A program made the position numbers and the translations under genes. Below, in pieces: positions 1 to 6,605 of a stretch of 18,168 bases of DNA (positions are counted from its first letter, which is position 1; the number at the start of each line of letters is the position of its first letter). Below the pieces are notes generated by a model. That model had not been told where the DNA came from. It ran no database searches and worked only from the letters and a program-made list of their open reading frames with translations. This DNA comes from CAYTWW01 sp043801855 (GTDB taxonomy: Archaea; Nanobdellota; Nanobdellia; Woesearchaeales; GW2011-AR15), in the NCBI GenBank assembly GCA_043801855.1, contig JAZDLQ010000006.1, positions 1 to 18,168 of the forward strand. The letters are read 5' to 3'.

Positions 1-1
1 G

Positions 2-118
2 AACCTTGAGAATGCAAACTATATGGTACATTTGAGAGCAGAATTCATAAACGGAACTTTAGAAGATAATTTTGGGTTGCGCCACAATGCACTGCTAGAA
101 GCAGCCGTTAAGGCTTAA
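2..118 (+). CDS. C-terminal fragment of an unrecognised protein
   Basis: A reading frame is open from the left edge for 38 codons and ends in TAA at 116-118; the other two forward frames have stops within this stretch. The visible residues end in LRHNALLEAAVKA. I do not recognise the family, and no membrane segment or metal motif is visible in this piece. It is co-directional with the ribosomal operon but separated from L3 by 240 bases that contain a separate promoter, so it is probably a different transcription unit. An open frame this short can occur by chance, so its reality is moderately uncertain. Confidence 0.45.
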   Translation, partial: NLENANYMVHLRAEFINGTLEDNFGLRHNALLEAAVKA

Positions 119-164
119 CCTACTTTAATTACATGCACCCATCTATAAGTTCAACCCCGAAATA

Positions 165-172
165 TTTATAAA
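165..172 (+). promoter_or_regulatory. TATA box (TTTATAAA) upstream of the ribosomal operon leader
   Basis: TTTATAAA is a strong match to the archaeal TATA consensus. With the roughly 27-base spacing shown by the other promoters of this window, transcription would begin near base 195. The transcript would then carry the structured stretch 209-301 either as a leader of about 164 bases before L3 or as a separate small RNA. No oligo-T stop is seen between 195 and 359, which favours read-through into the operon. Confidence 0.55.
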
Positions 173-208
173 CAACCTCTGATTTCTTGACACTACAATT
201 ATTAAATT

Positions 209-301
209 CGAACATAAACTTTAGTCATTATGTTTGTGCTGACCTGAAAAGGCTTGGCCTGCGAAAATTAAGTTTTCTGCAAGCCACTCCAACAATAGGT
301 C
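209..301 (+). ncRNA. Putative structured leader or small RNA before L3
   Basis: Two foldable elements lie between the upstream TATA box and L3. Hairpin 1 pairs CGAACATAA (209-217) with TTATGTTTG (228-236), nine pairs including one G-U, with a ten-base loop. Element 2 is closed by GACCT (241-245) with AGGTC (297-301) and contains an inner hairpin: GGCTTG (251-256) with CAAGCC (280-285) and GAAAA (263-267) with TTTTC (273-277). A different register of the inner stem (GGCT/AGCC plus TGC/GCA) is also possible. I see no tRNA, 5S, SRP, RNase P, box C/D or convincing box H/ACA signature. Its place before a ribosomal operon suggests a regulatory leader, but this is inference from pairing alone. Confidence 0.35.
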
Positions 302-324
302 TTTAGTATAAAAAGAGTTGAATC

Positions 325-340
325 ATAAATAATTTAAATA
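325..340 (+). promoter_or_regulatory. AT-rich TATA-like tract just before L3
   Basis: ATAAATAATTTAAATA contains two TATA-like cores, ATAAATAA centred about 30 bases and TTTAAATA centred about 22 bases before the L3 ATG. A third TATA-like site, AGTATAAAAAG, lies at 305-315. Together they could drive a leaderless or nearly leaderless L3 transcript independent of the promoter at 165. AT-rich spacers give such matches easily, so confidence is limited. Confidence 0.35.
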
Positions 341-358
341 TAAAAACCAGTGTAAAAA

Positions 359-1342
359 ATGGGAACTACAAGAAATCCAAGAAGAGGCTCATTACAGTTT
401 TGGCCAAGAAAAAGAGCAAACAGGCCTTATGCAAGAATAAGGAACTACGGTCATTCCAAAGAATGCAAAATCCTTGGCTTTGCAGGTTATAAAGTCGGGA
501 TGTCACATGTAATTGCTGTTGATAATTACAAATTCTCACCAACAAAGGGAAGCGAAATTGCTATCCCTGTTACAATCATTGAATGCCCGCCAATTAAAGT
601 TGCGGCTGTAAGGCTTTATAAAAAATCAAATGCACTTAATGTTGCTAAAGAAGTGTGGAGTAAAGTTGATAAAGAGCTTGAAAGAAAAATAATCATATCA
701 AAAAAAGCTAATCATACATTAGAAGGAGTCAATCCTGATGATTATAGCGATATAAGGCTTCTTGTCTACACACAACCAAAAGAAACAGGTGTTGGCAAAA
801 AAAGGCCAGAATTATTTGAAGCATGGCTTTCTGGAAGCGTAAAAGAAAAATTTGATTATGCTAAATTCAATCTTGGAAAAGAAATCCCACTTAAGAATGT
901 ATTTAAAGACGGGCAACTAGTCGATGTACATTCTATCACAAAGGGTAAAGGCTTCCAGGGGCCTGTTAAAAGGTTTGGAGTTATGCTGCGAAGCCATAAA
1001 TCAGAAAAAAGCACAAGATTCCCAGGCTCACTTGGCTCATGGAAAGCCCAGGCACATATCATGTGGAGAGTTGCTTTTGCCGGTAAAACAGGGTATCACC
1101 AAAGAACAGAATACAATAAACATATAATAAAAATTGGTGACTCATCAACTGATATAACACCAAAAGGCGGATTTTTAAAATATGGAAATGTTAAATCTAC
1201 TTATCTATTGCTAAAAGGAAGCATTCCTGGACCTAAAAAAAGAATGGTTATTTTTACAAGTCCTGTTAGGCCAACTAAAAAAGTATCAGATGAAGCTAAA
1301 ACAATAACTTATATAAGCAATAATTCCAAGCAGGGCAGATAA
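359..1342 (+). CDS. rpl3: 50S ribosomal protein L3 (uL3)
   Basis: L3 is an early-assembling large-subunit protein that binds 23S rRNA and reaches toward the peptidyl-transferase centre. The 327-residue length fits the archaeal family (about 330). The N-terminus MGTTRNPRRGSLQFWPRKRA is typical of archaeal and eukaryotic L3. The segment KGKGFQGPVKRFGV near residue 195 and GYHQRTEYNKHI near residue 245 are family hallmarks. The ATG at 359 follows AAAAA with no Shine-Dalgarno site. It is the first gene of the operon; L4 starts two bases after its stop. Intact, with nothing unusual. Confidence 0.97.
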   Translation: MGTTRNPRRGSLQFWPRKRANRPYARIRNYGHSKECKILGFAGYKVGMSHVIAVDNYKFSPTKGSEIAIPVTIIECPPIKVAAVRLYKKSNALNVAKEVWSKVDKELERKIIISKKANHTLEGVNPDDYSDIRLLVYTQPKETGVGKKRPELFEAWLSGSVKEKFDYAKFNLGKEIPLKNVFKDGQLVDVHSITKGKGFQGPVKRFGVMLRSHKSEKSTRFPGSLGSWKAQAHIMWRVAFAGKTGYHQRTEYNKHIIKIGDSSTDITPKGGFLKYGNVKSTYLLLKGSIPGPKKRMVIFTSPVRPTKKVSDEAKTITYISNNSKQGR

Positions 1343-1344
1343 AG

Positions 1345-2217
1345 ATGAAAGCCACTATTAAATCTACTGACGGAACTGGCAGCGAGGAAATAAAATTCCC
1401 AACACAGTTTAGCGAAGAAGTAAGGCCTGACTTAATCAAAAGAGCAGTACTTGCAATCAAAAGCCATAGAAGGCAGCCATACGGAACAGATCCAGAAGCT
1501 GGCATGAGGCACTCAGCAAAGCTCTCCAGAAGAAGAAGGGATTATAAAACTTCTTATGGACACGGCATTTCAAGGGTTCCAAGAAAAATTATGAGCCATT
1601 CAGGTACAAGATTTAACTGGGTAGGAGCAGAAGCGCCAAATACTGTCGGCGGCAGAAGGTCACACCCACCAAAATCACAAAAAATATTTGACCAGAAAAT
1701 TAATATTAAAGAAAGAAGAAAAGCAATAAGGTCAGCTTTAGCTGCAAGCATTATTAAAGAACTTGTTGAAAAAAGAGGTCATAAAGTCACTGATTATCCT
1801 CTTGTTATTGATGATTCAATTGAAAACATTTCAAAAACAAAAGAAATTATTGAGCTTCTAACTAAACTTGGCCTTGAAAATGAGCTTGAAAGAATCGGCG
1901 AGCGAAAAATCAGGGCAGGCAAGGGAAAATTAAGAGGAAGAAGGTATAAAGTTACTAAAGGCCCGCTTTTTGTTGTATCAAAAAAATGCAGCCTGATTGC
2001 TGCAGCAAAAAACATAACAGGTGTTGACATTGAAGCAGTTGACAGCCTAAATGTTGAACTGCTTGCGCCAAATGGAGATTATGGAAGGCTTACTATTTAT
2101 ACAAAAAGCGCAATCCAAAGAATCGGAAATGAGATGCTCTTTACAGATAATATAAAAAAAGCAGACGAAATAAAGAAGATAGTTACTACAAAAAGAGCTA
2201 AAAAGGAGACTGAATGA
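1345..2217 (+). CDS. rpl4: 50S ribosomal protein L4 (uL4, archaeal L1e type)
   Basis: L4 binds domain I of 23S rRNA and lines the peptide exit tunnel with an extended loop. That loop is visible as an Arg-rich stretch at about residues 43-80 (RQPYGTDPEAGMRHSAKLSR and following), and GAEAPNTVGGRRSHPP comes next. At 290 residues it is somewhat longer than common archaeal L4 (about 255), the extra length being partly a charged C-terminal tail ending KRAKKETE. It starts two bases after the L3 stop and overlaps L23 by four bases (ATGA), implying coupled translation. Bacterial L4 represses its own operon; nothing here shows whether that holds in this organism. Confidence 0.96.
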   Translation: MKATIKSTDGTGSEEIKFPTQFSEEVRPDLIKRAVLAIKSHRRQPYGTDPEAGMRHSAKLSRRRRDYKTSYGHGISRVPRKIMSHSGTRFNWVGAEAPNTVGGRRSHPPKSQKIFDQKINIKERRKAIRSALAASIIKELVEKRGHKVTDYPLVIDDSIENISKTKEIIELLTKLGLENELERIGERKIRAGKGKLRGRRYKVTKGPLFVVSKKCSLIAAAKNITGVDIEAVDSLNVELLAPNGDYGRLTIYTKSAIQRIGNEMLFTDNIKKADEIKKIVTTKRAKKETE

Positions 2218-2477
2218 AAATGAGCATAGATATCATTAAATATCCTCTAGCAACAGAAAAATCGCTAAGGCTAATGGAATCCAGAAATACTCTTATTTTC
2301 ATAGTTGATAAAAAAGCAAATAAAAAAGAGATAAAAGAAAGCATCGAGGAAGCATATAACGTTAAAGTTGTAAGTGTAAATACAGCAATCGGACCTGATG
2401 CAAGAAAAAAAGCATATATAAAATTTGCAGACGATACACCTGCAATAGATATTGCAACTCAACTAGGCCTGATGTAA
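2214..2477 (+). CDS. rpl23: 50S ribosomal protein L23 (uL23)
   Basis: L23 sits at the mouth of the exit tunnel and forms part of the docking site for signal recognition particle and the Sec channel. The 87-residue length and the pattern IIKYPLATEKSLRLME ... NTLIFIVDKKANKKEIKESIEEAYNVKVVSVNT match the family closely. Two starts are possible: ATG at 2214, which overlaps the L4 stop as ATGA, and ATG at 2220 in an AAAATG context. A short GGAG at 2205-2208 is five bases before the first and eleven before the second, slightly favouring 2214. Confidence 0.95.
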   Translation: MKMSIDIIKYPLATEKSLRLMESRNTLIFIVDKKANKKEIKESIEEAYNVKVVSVNTAIGPDARKKAYIKFADDTPAIDIATQLGLM

Positions 2478-2478
2478 A

Positions 2479-3183
2479 ATGGGTAAAAACATAATTCAGC
2501 AAGCAAGGGGCAAGGGCGGGCCAAGATACCGCGCACCTAGTTTCAAATACAAAGCAGAAGTAAAATACGTTCCTGATGCAAATAATGCAGTAATTGAAGA
2601 TTTTGTCAAGTGCGCTGGGCACTCCGCACCTCTTGCAAAGATTAAATTGACAACTGGTGAAGAAAATTTTATGATTGCATCTACAGGCATGAAAGTTGGA
2701 AATACAATAGAAATGGGCGAAAACGCAAGCCTGAAATTCGGAAATATTATTCCACTAAAAAATATCCCAATCGGAACTGAAGTATTTAACATTGAATCAA
2801 AACCAGGAGATGGCGGAAAATTTGTCAGGGCAGGCGGCAGCTATGCAAAAGTAATTGCACAGAAAGAAAAAGAAGTAGTGATTCAATTGCCTTCAAAAAA
2901 ACAAAAATCATTTCATCCTAATTGCCTTGCAAGCATAGGCATCATTGCTGGTGCCGGAAGAAAAGATAAACCTTTCCTGAAAGCAGGAACAAGGTTCTTC
3001 TATATGAAAGCAAGAAATAAATTATACCCAAGAGTAAAGGGCCAGTCAATGAACGCAGTTGATCATCCTTTCGGAACATCAAGATCATCAAAGAAAGGAT
3101 TTCCGTCAATTGCTCCAAAGAACGCTCCTCCTGGTAGGAATGTAGGTAAACTACATCCTAGAAGGACAGGCAAAAAAAGGTAA
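2479..3183 (+). CDS. rpl2: 50S ribosomal protein L2 (uL2)
   Basis: L2 binds 23S rRNA near the peptidyl-transferase centre and is needed for subunit joining. The protein is 234 residues, as expected for archaeal L2. The hallmark MNAVDHPFG lies at residues 191-199, and His196 corresponds to the functionally important His229 of E. coli L2. The C-terminus is strongly basic (PPGRNVGKLHPRRTGKKR). A single base separates it from the L23 stop, giving TAAAATG at the junction. No Shine-Dalgarno site is present. Confidence 0.97.
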   Translation: MGKNIIQQARGKGGPRYRAPSFKYKAEVKYVPDANNAVIEDFVKCAGHSAPLAKIKLTTGEENFMIASTGMKVGNTIEMGENASLKFGNIIPLKNIPIGTEVFNIESKPGDGGKFVRAGGSYAKVIAQKEKEVVIQLPSKKQKSFHPNCLASIGIIAGAGRKDKPFLKAGTRFFYMKARNKLYPRVKGQSMNAVDHPFGTSRSSKKGFPSIAPKNAPPGRNVGKLHPRRTGKKR

Positions 3184-3189
3184 ACCAAA

Positions 3190-3573
3190 ATGGCTAAAAA
3201 AGAATTTTCATACAGGGGAAAAACACTCGAAGAAGTTTCTTCTATGTCTCTTATCGAGTACTCTAAATTATTCAATGCTAGACAGAGACGATCATTAAAA
3301 AAAGGATTTACACAAGACCAGAAAAAAGTTCTGGATAAAGTAAGGAAGAACGATAAAAATATAAAAACGCACTGCAGAGATATGATCATAATTCCAGAAA
3401 TGGTCAATCACCAGATTAAAATCTATAATGGTAAAGAATATATGGCAGTAGTTATGCAGCCGGAAATGATAGGGCATTATCTTGGAGAATTCGCTTTAAC
3501 TAGGAGAAGAGTTGCACATAACGCACCAGGAGTTGGCGCTACAAAATCCAGTGCAGCTATTTCAGTGAGATAA
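3190..3573 (+). CDS. rps19: 30S ribosomal protein S19 (uS19)
   Basis: S19 lies in the head of the small subunit near the A site and pairs with S13 (not encoded here). The 127-residue protein has the archaeal N-terminal extension before the core. The core is recognisable from KTHCRDMIIIPEMV near residue 60, QPEMIGHYLGEFALTRRRVAH at about 90-110, and the closing APGVGATKSSAAISVR. The start is ATG at 3190, six bases after L2, in the context CCAAAATG. It is complete and typical. Confidence 0.96.
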   Translation: MAKKEFSYRGKTLEEVSSMSLIEYSKLFNARQRRSLKKGFTQDQKKVLDKVRKNDKNIKTHCRDMIIIPEMVNHQIKIYNGKEYMAVVMQPEMIGHYLGEFALTRRRVAHNAPGVGATKSSAAISVR

Positions 3574-3575
3574 AA

Positions 3576-4028
3576 ATGGCAGACTATAAAATCAGCTTTA
3601 CAGATCTTAAGGAAAATATGGCTTTTGCTGTAGGCAAAGACCTAAGCATATCAACCAAGTATTCTGTTGAGATATGTAATTATCTAAAGGGAAGAAAATC
3701 AAGTGTTGCAAAAAAATTGCTTGAAAAAGTAATAACACTGGAAAAGGCAGTGCCAATTAAAAAATTCAATAGGGATACAGGCCATAAAGCAGGAATTGCT
3801 GCTGGAAGATTCCCAGTTAATACTGCAAAAGCAATAATCAAAATTATTGAAAGCGCTGAAGCCAATGCCCAAAACAAAGGCTTAGGAACAGAACTTGTAA
3901 TTATTCACATGCGTGCAAACAAAACTGCTGCACCGTATCATTATGGCAGGCAACGAAGAAGAAAAATGAAAAGATGCCATGTTGAAGTTGTACTTGCTGA
4001 AGAAAAGAAGGTTGAAAAAAATGATTGA
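3576..4028 (+). CDS. rpl22: 50S ribosomal protein L22 (uL22)
   Basis: L22 contacts all domains of 23S rRNA and narrows the exit tunnel with a beta-hairpin. The 150-residue length and the motifs GKDLSISTKYSVEICNYLKG (early) and AAGRFPVNTAKAIIKIIESAEANA (middle) fit the archaeal family. HMRANKTAAPYHYGRQRRRK carries the tunnel hairpin region. A short charged tail (EEKKVEKND) overlaps the start of S3: the stop TGA at 4026-4028 lies within ATGATTGA, an eight-base overlap. Confidence 0.95.
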   Translation: MADYKISFTDLKENMAFAVGKDLSISTKYSVEICNYLKGRKSSVAKKLLEKVITLEKAVPIKKFNRDTGHKAGIAAGRFPVNTAKAIIKIIESAEANAQNKGLGTELVIIHMRANKTAAPYHYGRQRRRKMKRCHVEVVLAEEKKVEKND

Positions 4029-4761
4029 AAGGGAAATCATAACTCAGAAGATGAAGGAATTTCAGATTCAAGAATTTGTCGCTGAATCATTAAGAGGAGT
4101 TGGCTTAAGCCATGTTAAAATACAAAGGACACCTCTAGGTGAGAAGATTGTAATCTTTGCCTCAAGGCCAGGATTAATAATTGGCGGTGGCGGATCAAAC
4201 ATAAAAAAGCTAACAAAAAATCTAAAGAAAAAATTTGACCTTGAAAACCCTCAGATTGAAATATCTGAGGTTGCAAATGTCAATTTAATATCACAGGTTG
4301 TTGCTGAAAGAATTGCTAGTTCACTTGAAAAATTCGGCTCAATGAGATTCAAAGGAATCGGCCACAAGTCAATGACTGATGTCATGACTTCAGGTGCCAG
4401 AGGAGTTGAAATTATAATCTCAGGAAAAATTCCAAGTGCAAGAGCCAAAAAATGGAGATTTTACCAAGGTTATCTAAAGAAATGCGGAGACTTTGCAATA
4501 TCTGTAGTTGATACTGCATACGCAAACGCTAAATTAAAAACAGGAATTGTTGGCATAAAAGTATCTATAATGCCACCAAACACAAGACTACCTGATGACG
4601 TAAGAATTATTACACCAAGCGAGCCTACTGTAGAAGAAATAAAAGATAAGGAAGAAAAAGATAAAATTGAAAAAGAGTTAAAAGAACACACTGTAAAAAA
4701 AGAGACTAAAAAAAGGGCTCCAGCTAAAAAGAAGAAAAAAGAGAGCAAAGATGAAAAATAA
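4021..4761 (+). CDS. rps3: 30S ribosomal protein S3 (uS3)
   Basis: S3 forms part of the mRNA entry tunnel and helicase in the small-subunit head. From ATG 4021 the protein is 246 residues. The N-terminus MIEREIITQKMKEF aligns with archaeal S3, so a longer frame beginning at 3979 is rejected because it would run through L22. The KH domain is clear, with its Gly loop in GLIIGGGGSNIKKL (residues 51-64). The C-terminal S3 domain contains GARGVEIIISGKIPSARAKK (residues 125-144). After about residue 200 comes a charged Lys/Glu tail with KKRAPAKKKKKESK, which is longer than the core needs. It overlaps L22 by eight bases and L29 by eleven. Confidence 0.96.
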   Translation: MIEREIITQKMKEFQIQEFVAESLRGVGLSHVKIQRTPLGEKIVIFASRPGLIIGGGGSNIKKLTKNLKKKFDLENPQIEISEVANVNLISQVVAERIASSLEKFGSMRFKGIGHKSMTDVMTSGARGVEIIISGKIPSARAKKWRFYQGYLKKCGDFAISVVDTAYANAKLKTGIVGIKVSIMPPNTRLPDDVRIITPSEPTVEEIKDKEEKDKIEKELKEHTVKKETKKRAPAKKKKKESKDEK

Positions 4762-4939
4762 AGAGATTAAAGCTAAAAATAATGTAGAGTTATCTCAAAT
4801 GATGCTCGAAATGAAAAAAGAATTGATTAAACTTAATGCTCAAGTTGCAACAGGCACAACAATAAAAAGCCCTGGTCAGATCAAAAAGATCCGAAAAACA
4901 ATAGCTAAAATCAACACCAAACTAAACCAAAATGAGTGA
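4751..4939 (+). CDS. rpl29: 50S ribosomal protein L29 (uL29)
   Basis: L29 is a small helical-hairpin protein beside L23 at the tunnel exit. The 62 residues form the expected two-helix pattern: VELSQMMLEMKKELIKLNAQVATG, a turn, then SPGQIKKIRKTIAKINTKLN. The start at 4751 lies inside the last codons of S3 (an eleven-base overlap), and its stop TGA lies inside the start of the next gene (ATGAGTGA, eight bases). Translation by local re-initiation from its neighbours is therefore likely. No Shine-Dalgarno site is seen. Confidence 0.94.
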   Translation: MKNKEIKAKNNVELSQMMLEMKKELIKLNAQVATGTTIKSPGQIKKIRKTIAKINTKLNQNE

Positions 4940-5240
4940 GATTTGTACAACTTGCGGGTTGCCAAAAGAGTTATGTGTATGCGAAAGCATCGCAAAAGAA
5001 GCACAGCAGATTACTGTGTCTCTGGTAAAAAAGAAATTCGGTAAATTCAATACCTTGATTGAAGGGATCGATGTTAAGCAAATTGACATAAAAAATGTCG
5101 TACGGCGCCTTAAAGCCAAGTTTGCTTGCGGGGGAACTTCAAAAAAAGGAAACATTGAGCTTCAGGGAAATCACATCCACAAGCTCAAAGAGACATTAAT
5201 AGAACTTGGATTTGCAGAAGAGAGCATAACTGTTAAGTAG
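4932..5240 (+). CDS. sui1: Translation initiation factor aIF1 (SUI1 family)
   Basis: aIF1 promotes scanning fidelity and start-codon selection on the small subunit. The 102-residue protein begins with a four-cysteine, probably zinc-binding N-terminus: ICTTCGLPKELCVCE, Cys5, 8, 15 and 17. The SUI1 fold follows, with FGKFNTLIEGI, the basic RRLKAKFACGGTSKKG loop (residues 58-72), and IELQGNHIHKLKETLIELGF at 75-94. SUI1 genes commonly sit between L29 and Rnp1 in archaeal ribosomal operons. It overlaps L29 by eight bases and abuts Rnp1 without a gap. Confidence 0.95.
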   Translation: MSEICTTCGLPKELCVCESIAKEAQQITVSLVKKKFGKFNTLIEGIDVKQIDIKNVVRRLKAKFACGGTSKKGNIELQGNHIHKLKETLIELGFAEESITVK

Positions 5241-5471
5241 ATGACAAAAAGCAAGTACAATAATGAATTCATTGGAAAGAAAACAATCGCAGAGTACTGT
5301 AATTGTGTTATAGAAGGCACAGTTATAGACGAAACAAAAAACCTAATCATAATAAAAACCAATAACCAGATCAAAAAAATCATTAAAAAAAATGCAGTGT
5401 TTACCATAGATGGTGAAAAAATAAAAGGCACTGATATTATAAAACGCCCTGAAGACAGGATCAAAAAGTGA
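5241..5471 (+). CDS. rnp1: RNase P protein component 1 (Rnp1, Pop4/Rpp29 family)
   Basis: Rnp1 is a protein subunit of archaeal RNase P, which removes 5' leaders from pre-tRNA; in other archaea it partners with Rpp21. The 76-residue protein shows the family signatures EFIGKKTIAEYCNCVIEGTVIDETKNLIIIKT (residues 9-40, the Sm-like barrel) and the terminal KRPEDRIKK (68-76). It is near the short end of the family. The ATG directly follows the TAG stop of aIF1. Its presence implies a protein-rich archaeal RNase P; the RNA subunit is not in this window. Confidence 0.94.
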   Translation: MTKSKYNNEFIGKKTIAEYCNCVIEGTVIDETKNLIIIKTNNQIKKIIKKNAVFTIDGEKIKGTDIIKRPEDRIKK

Positions 5472-5477
5472 AATCAA

Positions 5478-5795
5478 ATGGTCAATAAAACAAAAGAAAC
5501 GGAAAAAACATGCAATGATAAGAATTGTCCAGTCCATGGTACTCTTAAATTAAGAGGAAGGGAATTTTCCGGTAGAGTCACCAGTAGCAAAGCAAACAAA
5601 ACAATTTCAATAGAATGGGAAAGAAGAACATTCATCCCGAAATATGAAAGATATGAAAAAAGAAAAACAAGAATAAAAGCTCATAATCCTCCTTGCATAA
5701 ATGCAAAAGAAGGCGATTTGGTCAAAATAAAAGAATGCAGGCCGCTAGCCAAAACAAAAAAATTTTGTGCTACTCAAATTATTGATGTAAAATGA
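5478..5795 (+). CDS. rps17: 30S ribosomal protein S17 (uS17)
   Basis: S17 is a primary 16S rRNA-binding OB-fold protein. The 105 residues show the archaeal features: a short Cys-containing N-terminus (CNDKNCPVHG, residues 12-21), GREFSGRVTSSKANKTISIE (27-46), RTFIPKYERYEKRKTRIKAHNP, and GDLVKIKECRPLAKTKKFCATQII. The ATG at 5478 follows Rnp1 by six bases in a CAAATG context. It overlaps L14 by four bases (ATGA). Confidence 0.95.
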   Translation: MVNKTKETEKTCNDKNCPVHGTLKLRGREFSGRVTSSKANKTISIEWERRTFIPKYERYEKRKTRIKAHNPPCINAKEGDLVKIKECRPLAKTKKFCATQIIDVK

Positions 5796-6193
5796 AAGAA
5801 CTCAAATCAAAAGTCACAAGGGCGCTTCCAATGGGAGCTAATGTCCCAGCATGCGATAACTCAGGAGCTAAAGTAATAGAACTTATATCTGTTTACAATT
5901 ATAAGGGCATAAAGGGGCGAAAATCTGAGGCAGGCGTTGGAGATCTTGTTAGAGCTGCTGTTAAAAAAGGAAAGCCTGATATGATGAAACAGATGGTCTA
6001 TGCAATTATAGTGCGGCAAAAAAGGGAATATCGAAGGCCAAATGGTATGAGAATCAAATTTGAAGACAATGCAGCAGTTGTACTTAAAGATGATAAGGGC
6101 AATCCAAAAGGAACAATTTTCAAAGGCGCTGTTGCTAAAGAAGCATGCGAAAGATGGCCTGCAATTGCAAAAGTTGCAAGTGTAATAGTATAA
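5792..6193 (+). CDS. rpl14: 50S ribosomal protein L14 (uL14)
   Basis: L14 is part of the subunit interface and forms an intersubunit bridge; it is also the docking site of factors that keep subunits apart. The protein is 133 residues, the usual archaeal length. The signatures are GANVPACDNSGAKVIELISV near the start, a middle VYAIIVRQKREYRRPNG, and FEDNAAVVLKDDKGNPKGTIFKGAVAKE. The ATG at 5792 is within the last codons of S17. The gap that follows it (25 bases) is the widest inside the operon. Confidence 0.96.
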   Translation: MKELKSKVTRALPMGANVPACDNSGAKVIELISVYNYKGIKGRKSEAGVGDLVRAAVKKGKPDMMKQMVYAIIVRQKREYRRPNGMRIKFEDNAAVVLKDDKGNPKGTIFKGAVAKEACERWPAIAKVASVIV

Positions 6194-6201
6194 TTATATA
6201 T
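6192..6201 (+). promoter_or_regulatory. Possible internal TATA-like box before L24
   Basis: The only sizeable spacer in the operon begins with an AT run (TTATATATTA at 6194-6203, overlapping the L14 stop). Its centre is about 20-24 bases before the L24 ATG, which is roughly but not ideally compatible with an internal leaderless promoter. It may be simply AT-rich spacer. Confidence 0.2.
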
Positions 6202-6218
6202 TAATCACGGTAAATAAG

Positions 6219-6605
6219 ATGAAAACCAAATTCAACAAAAACTGGAACAAAAGCATTCAGCCAAGAAAACAAATTAAATTCAGGATGAATGCACCAAAGC
6301 ACATAAAAAGCAAGCTAATATCAAGCCACCTTTCAAAAGAGCTATCTGAAAAGCACAAAAAAAGATCATGCAGAGTCAAAAAAGGCGACAAAGTAAAGAT
6401 TCTTCGCGGACAGTTCAAAGGAAAAAGCGGCAAAATTGAAAGAATCAACATGAAGCATGAAAAAATATATATTAATGGTATTGATCTTGCAAAAAAAGAC
6501 GGCTCGAAGGTTTTTTATGGTGTTCATCCGTCAAACTTATTAATTACCGAGCTAAATCTTGATGATAAAAAGAGAGTAGAATCCCTAAAGAGGAAATCAC
6601 AATGA
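6219..6605 (+). CDS. rpl24: 50S ribosomal protein L24 (uL24)
   Basis: L24 initiates large-subunit assembly and sits near the tunnel exit. The 128-residue protein has an archaeal N-terminal helical part (residues 1-50, including RKQIKFRMNAPKHIKSKLISS). A clear KOW domain follows at about 54-81 (KKGDKVKILRGQFKGKSGKI), then GVHPSNLLITELNLDDKKR. The ATG is preceded by GGTAAATAAG, a weak Shine-Dalgarno at best. The last base pairs overlap the S4e start (ATGA). Confidence 0.94.
   Translation: MKTKFNKNWNKSIQPRKQIKFRMNAPKHIKSKLISSHLSKELSEKHKKRSCRVKKGDKVKILRGQFKGKSGKIERINMKHEKIYINGIDLAKKDGSKVFYGVHPSNLLITELNLDDKKRVESLKRKSQ

Noticed and set aside
200..301. tRNA, 5S rRNA, box C/D or H/ACA RNA in the L3 upstream region
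   Set aside because: TTCGAAC at 207-213 resembles a T-loop and CTGA at 239-242 a D box, but no acceptor/anticodon arms, no C box and no clear pocket or ACA placement accompany them.
856..1127. Small overlapping frames within L3 and similar ones within other ribosomal genes
   Set aside because: They are shadows of certain coding frames, with no start context or recognisable domain of their own.
3979..4020. Extended S3 start at 3979
   Set aside because: The extra 14 residues lie within L22 and match nothing in S3; MIEREIITQ from 4021 aligns with the family start.
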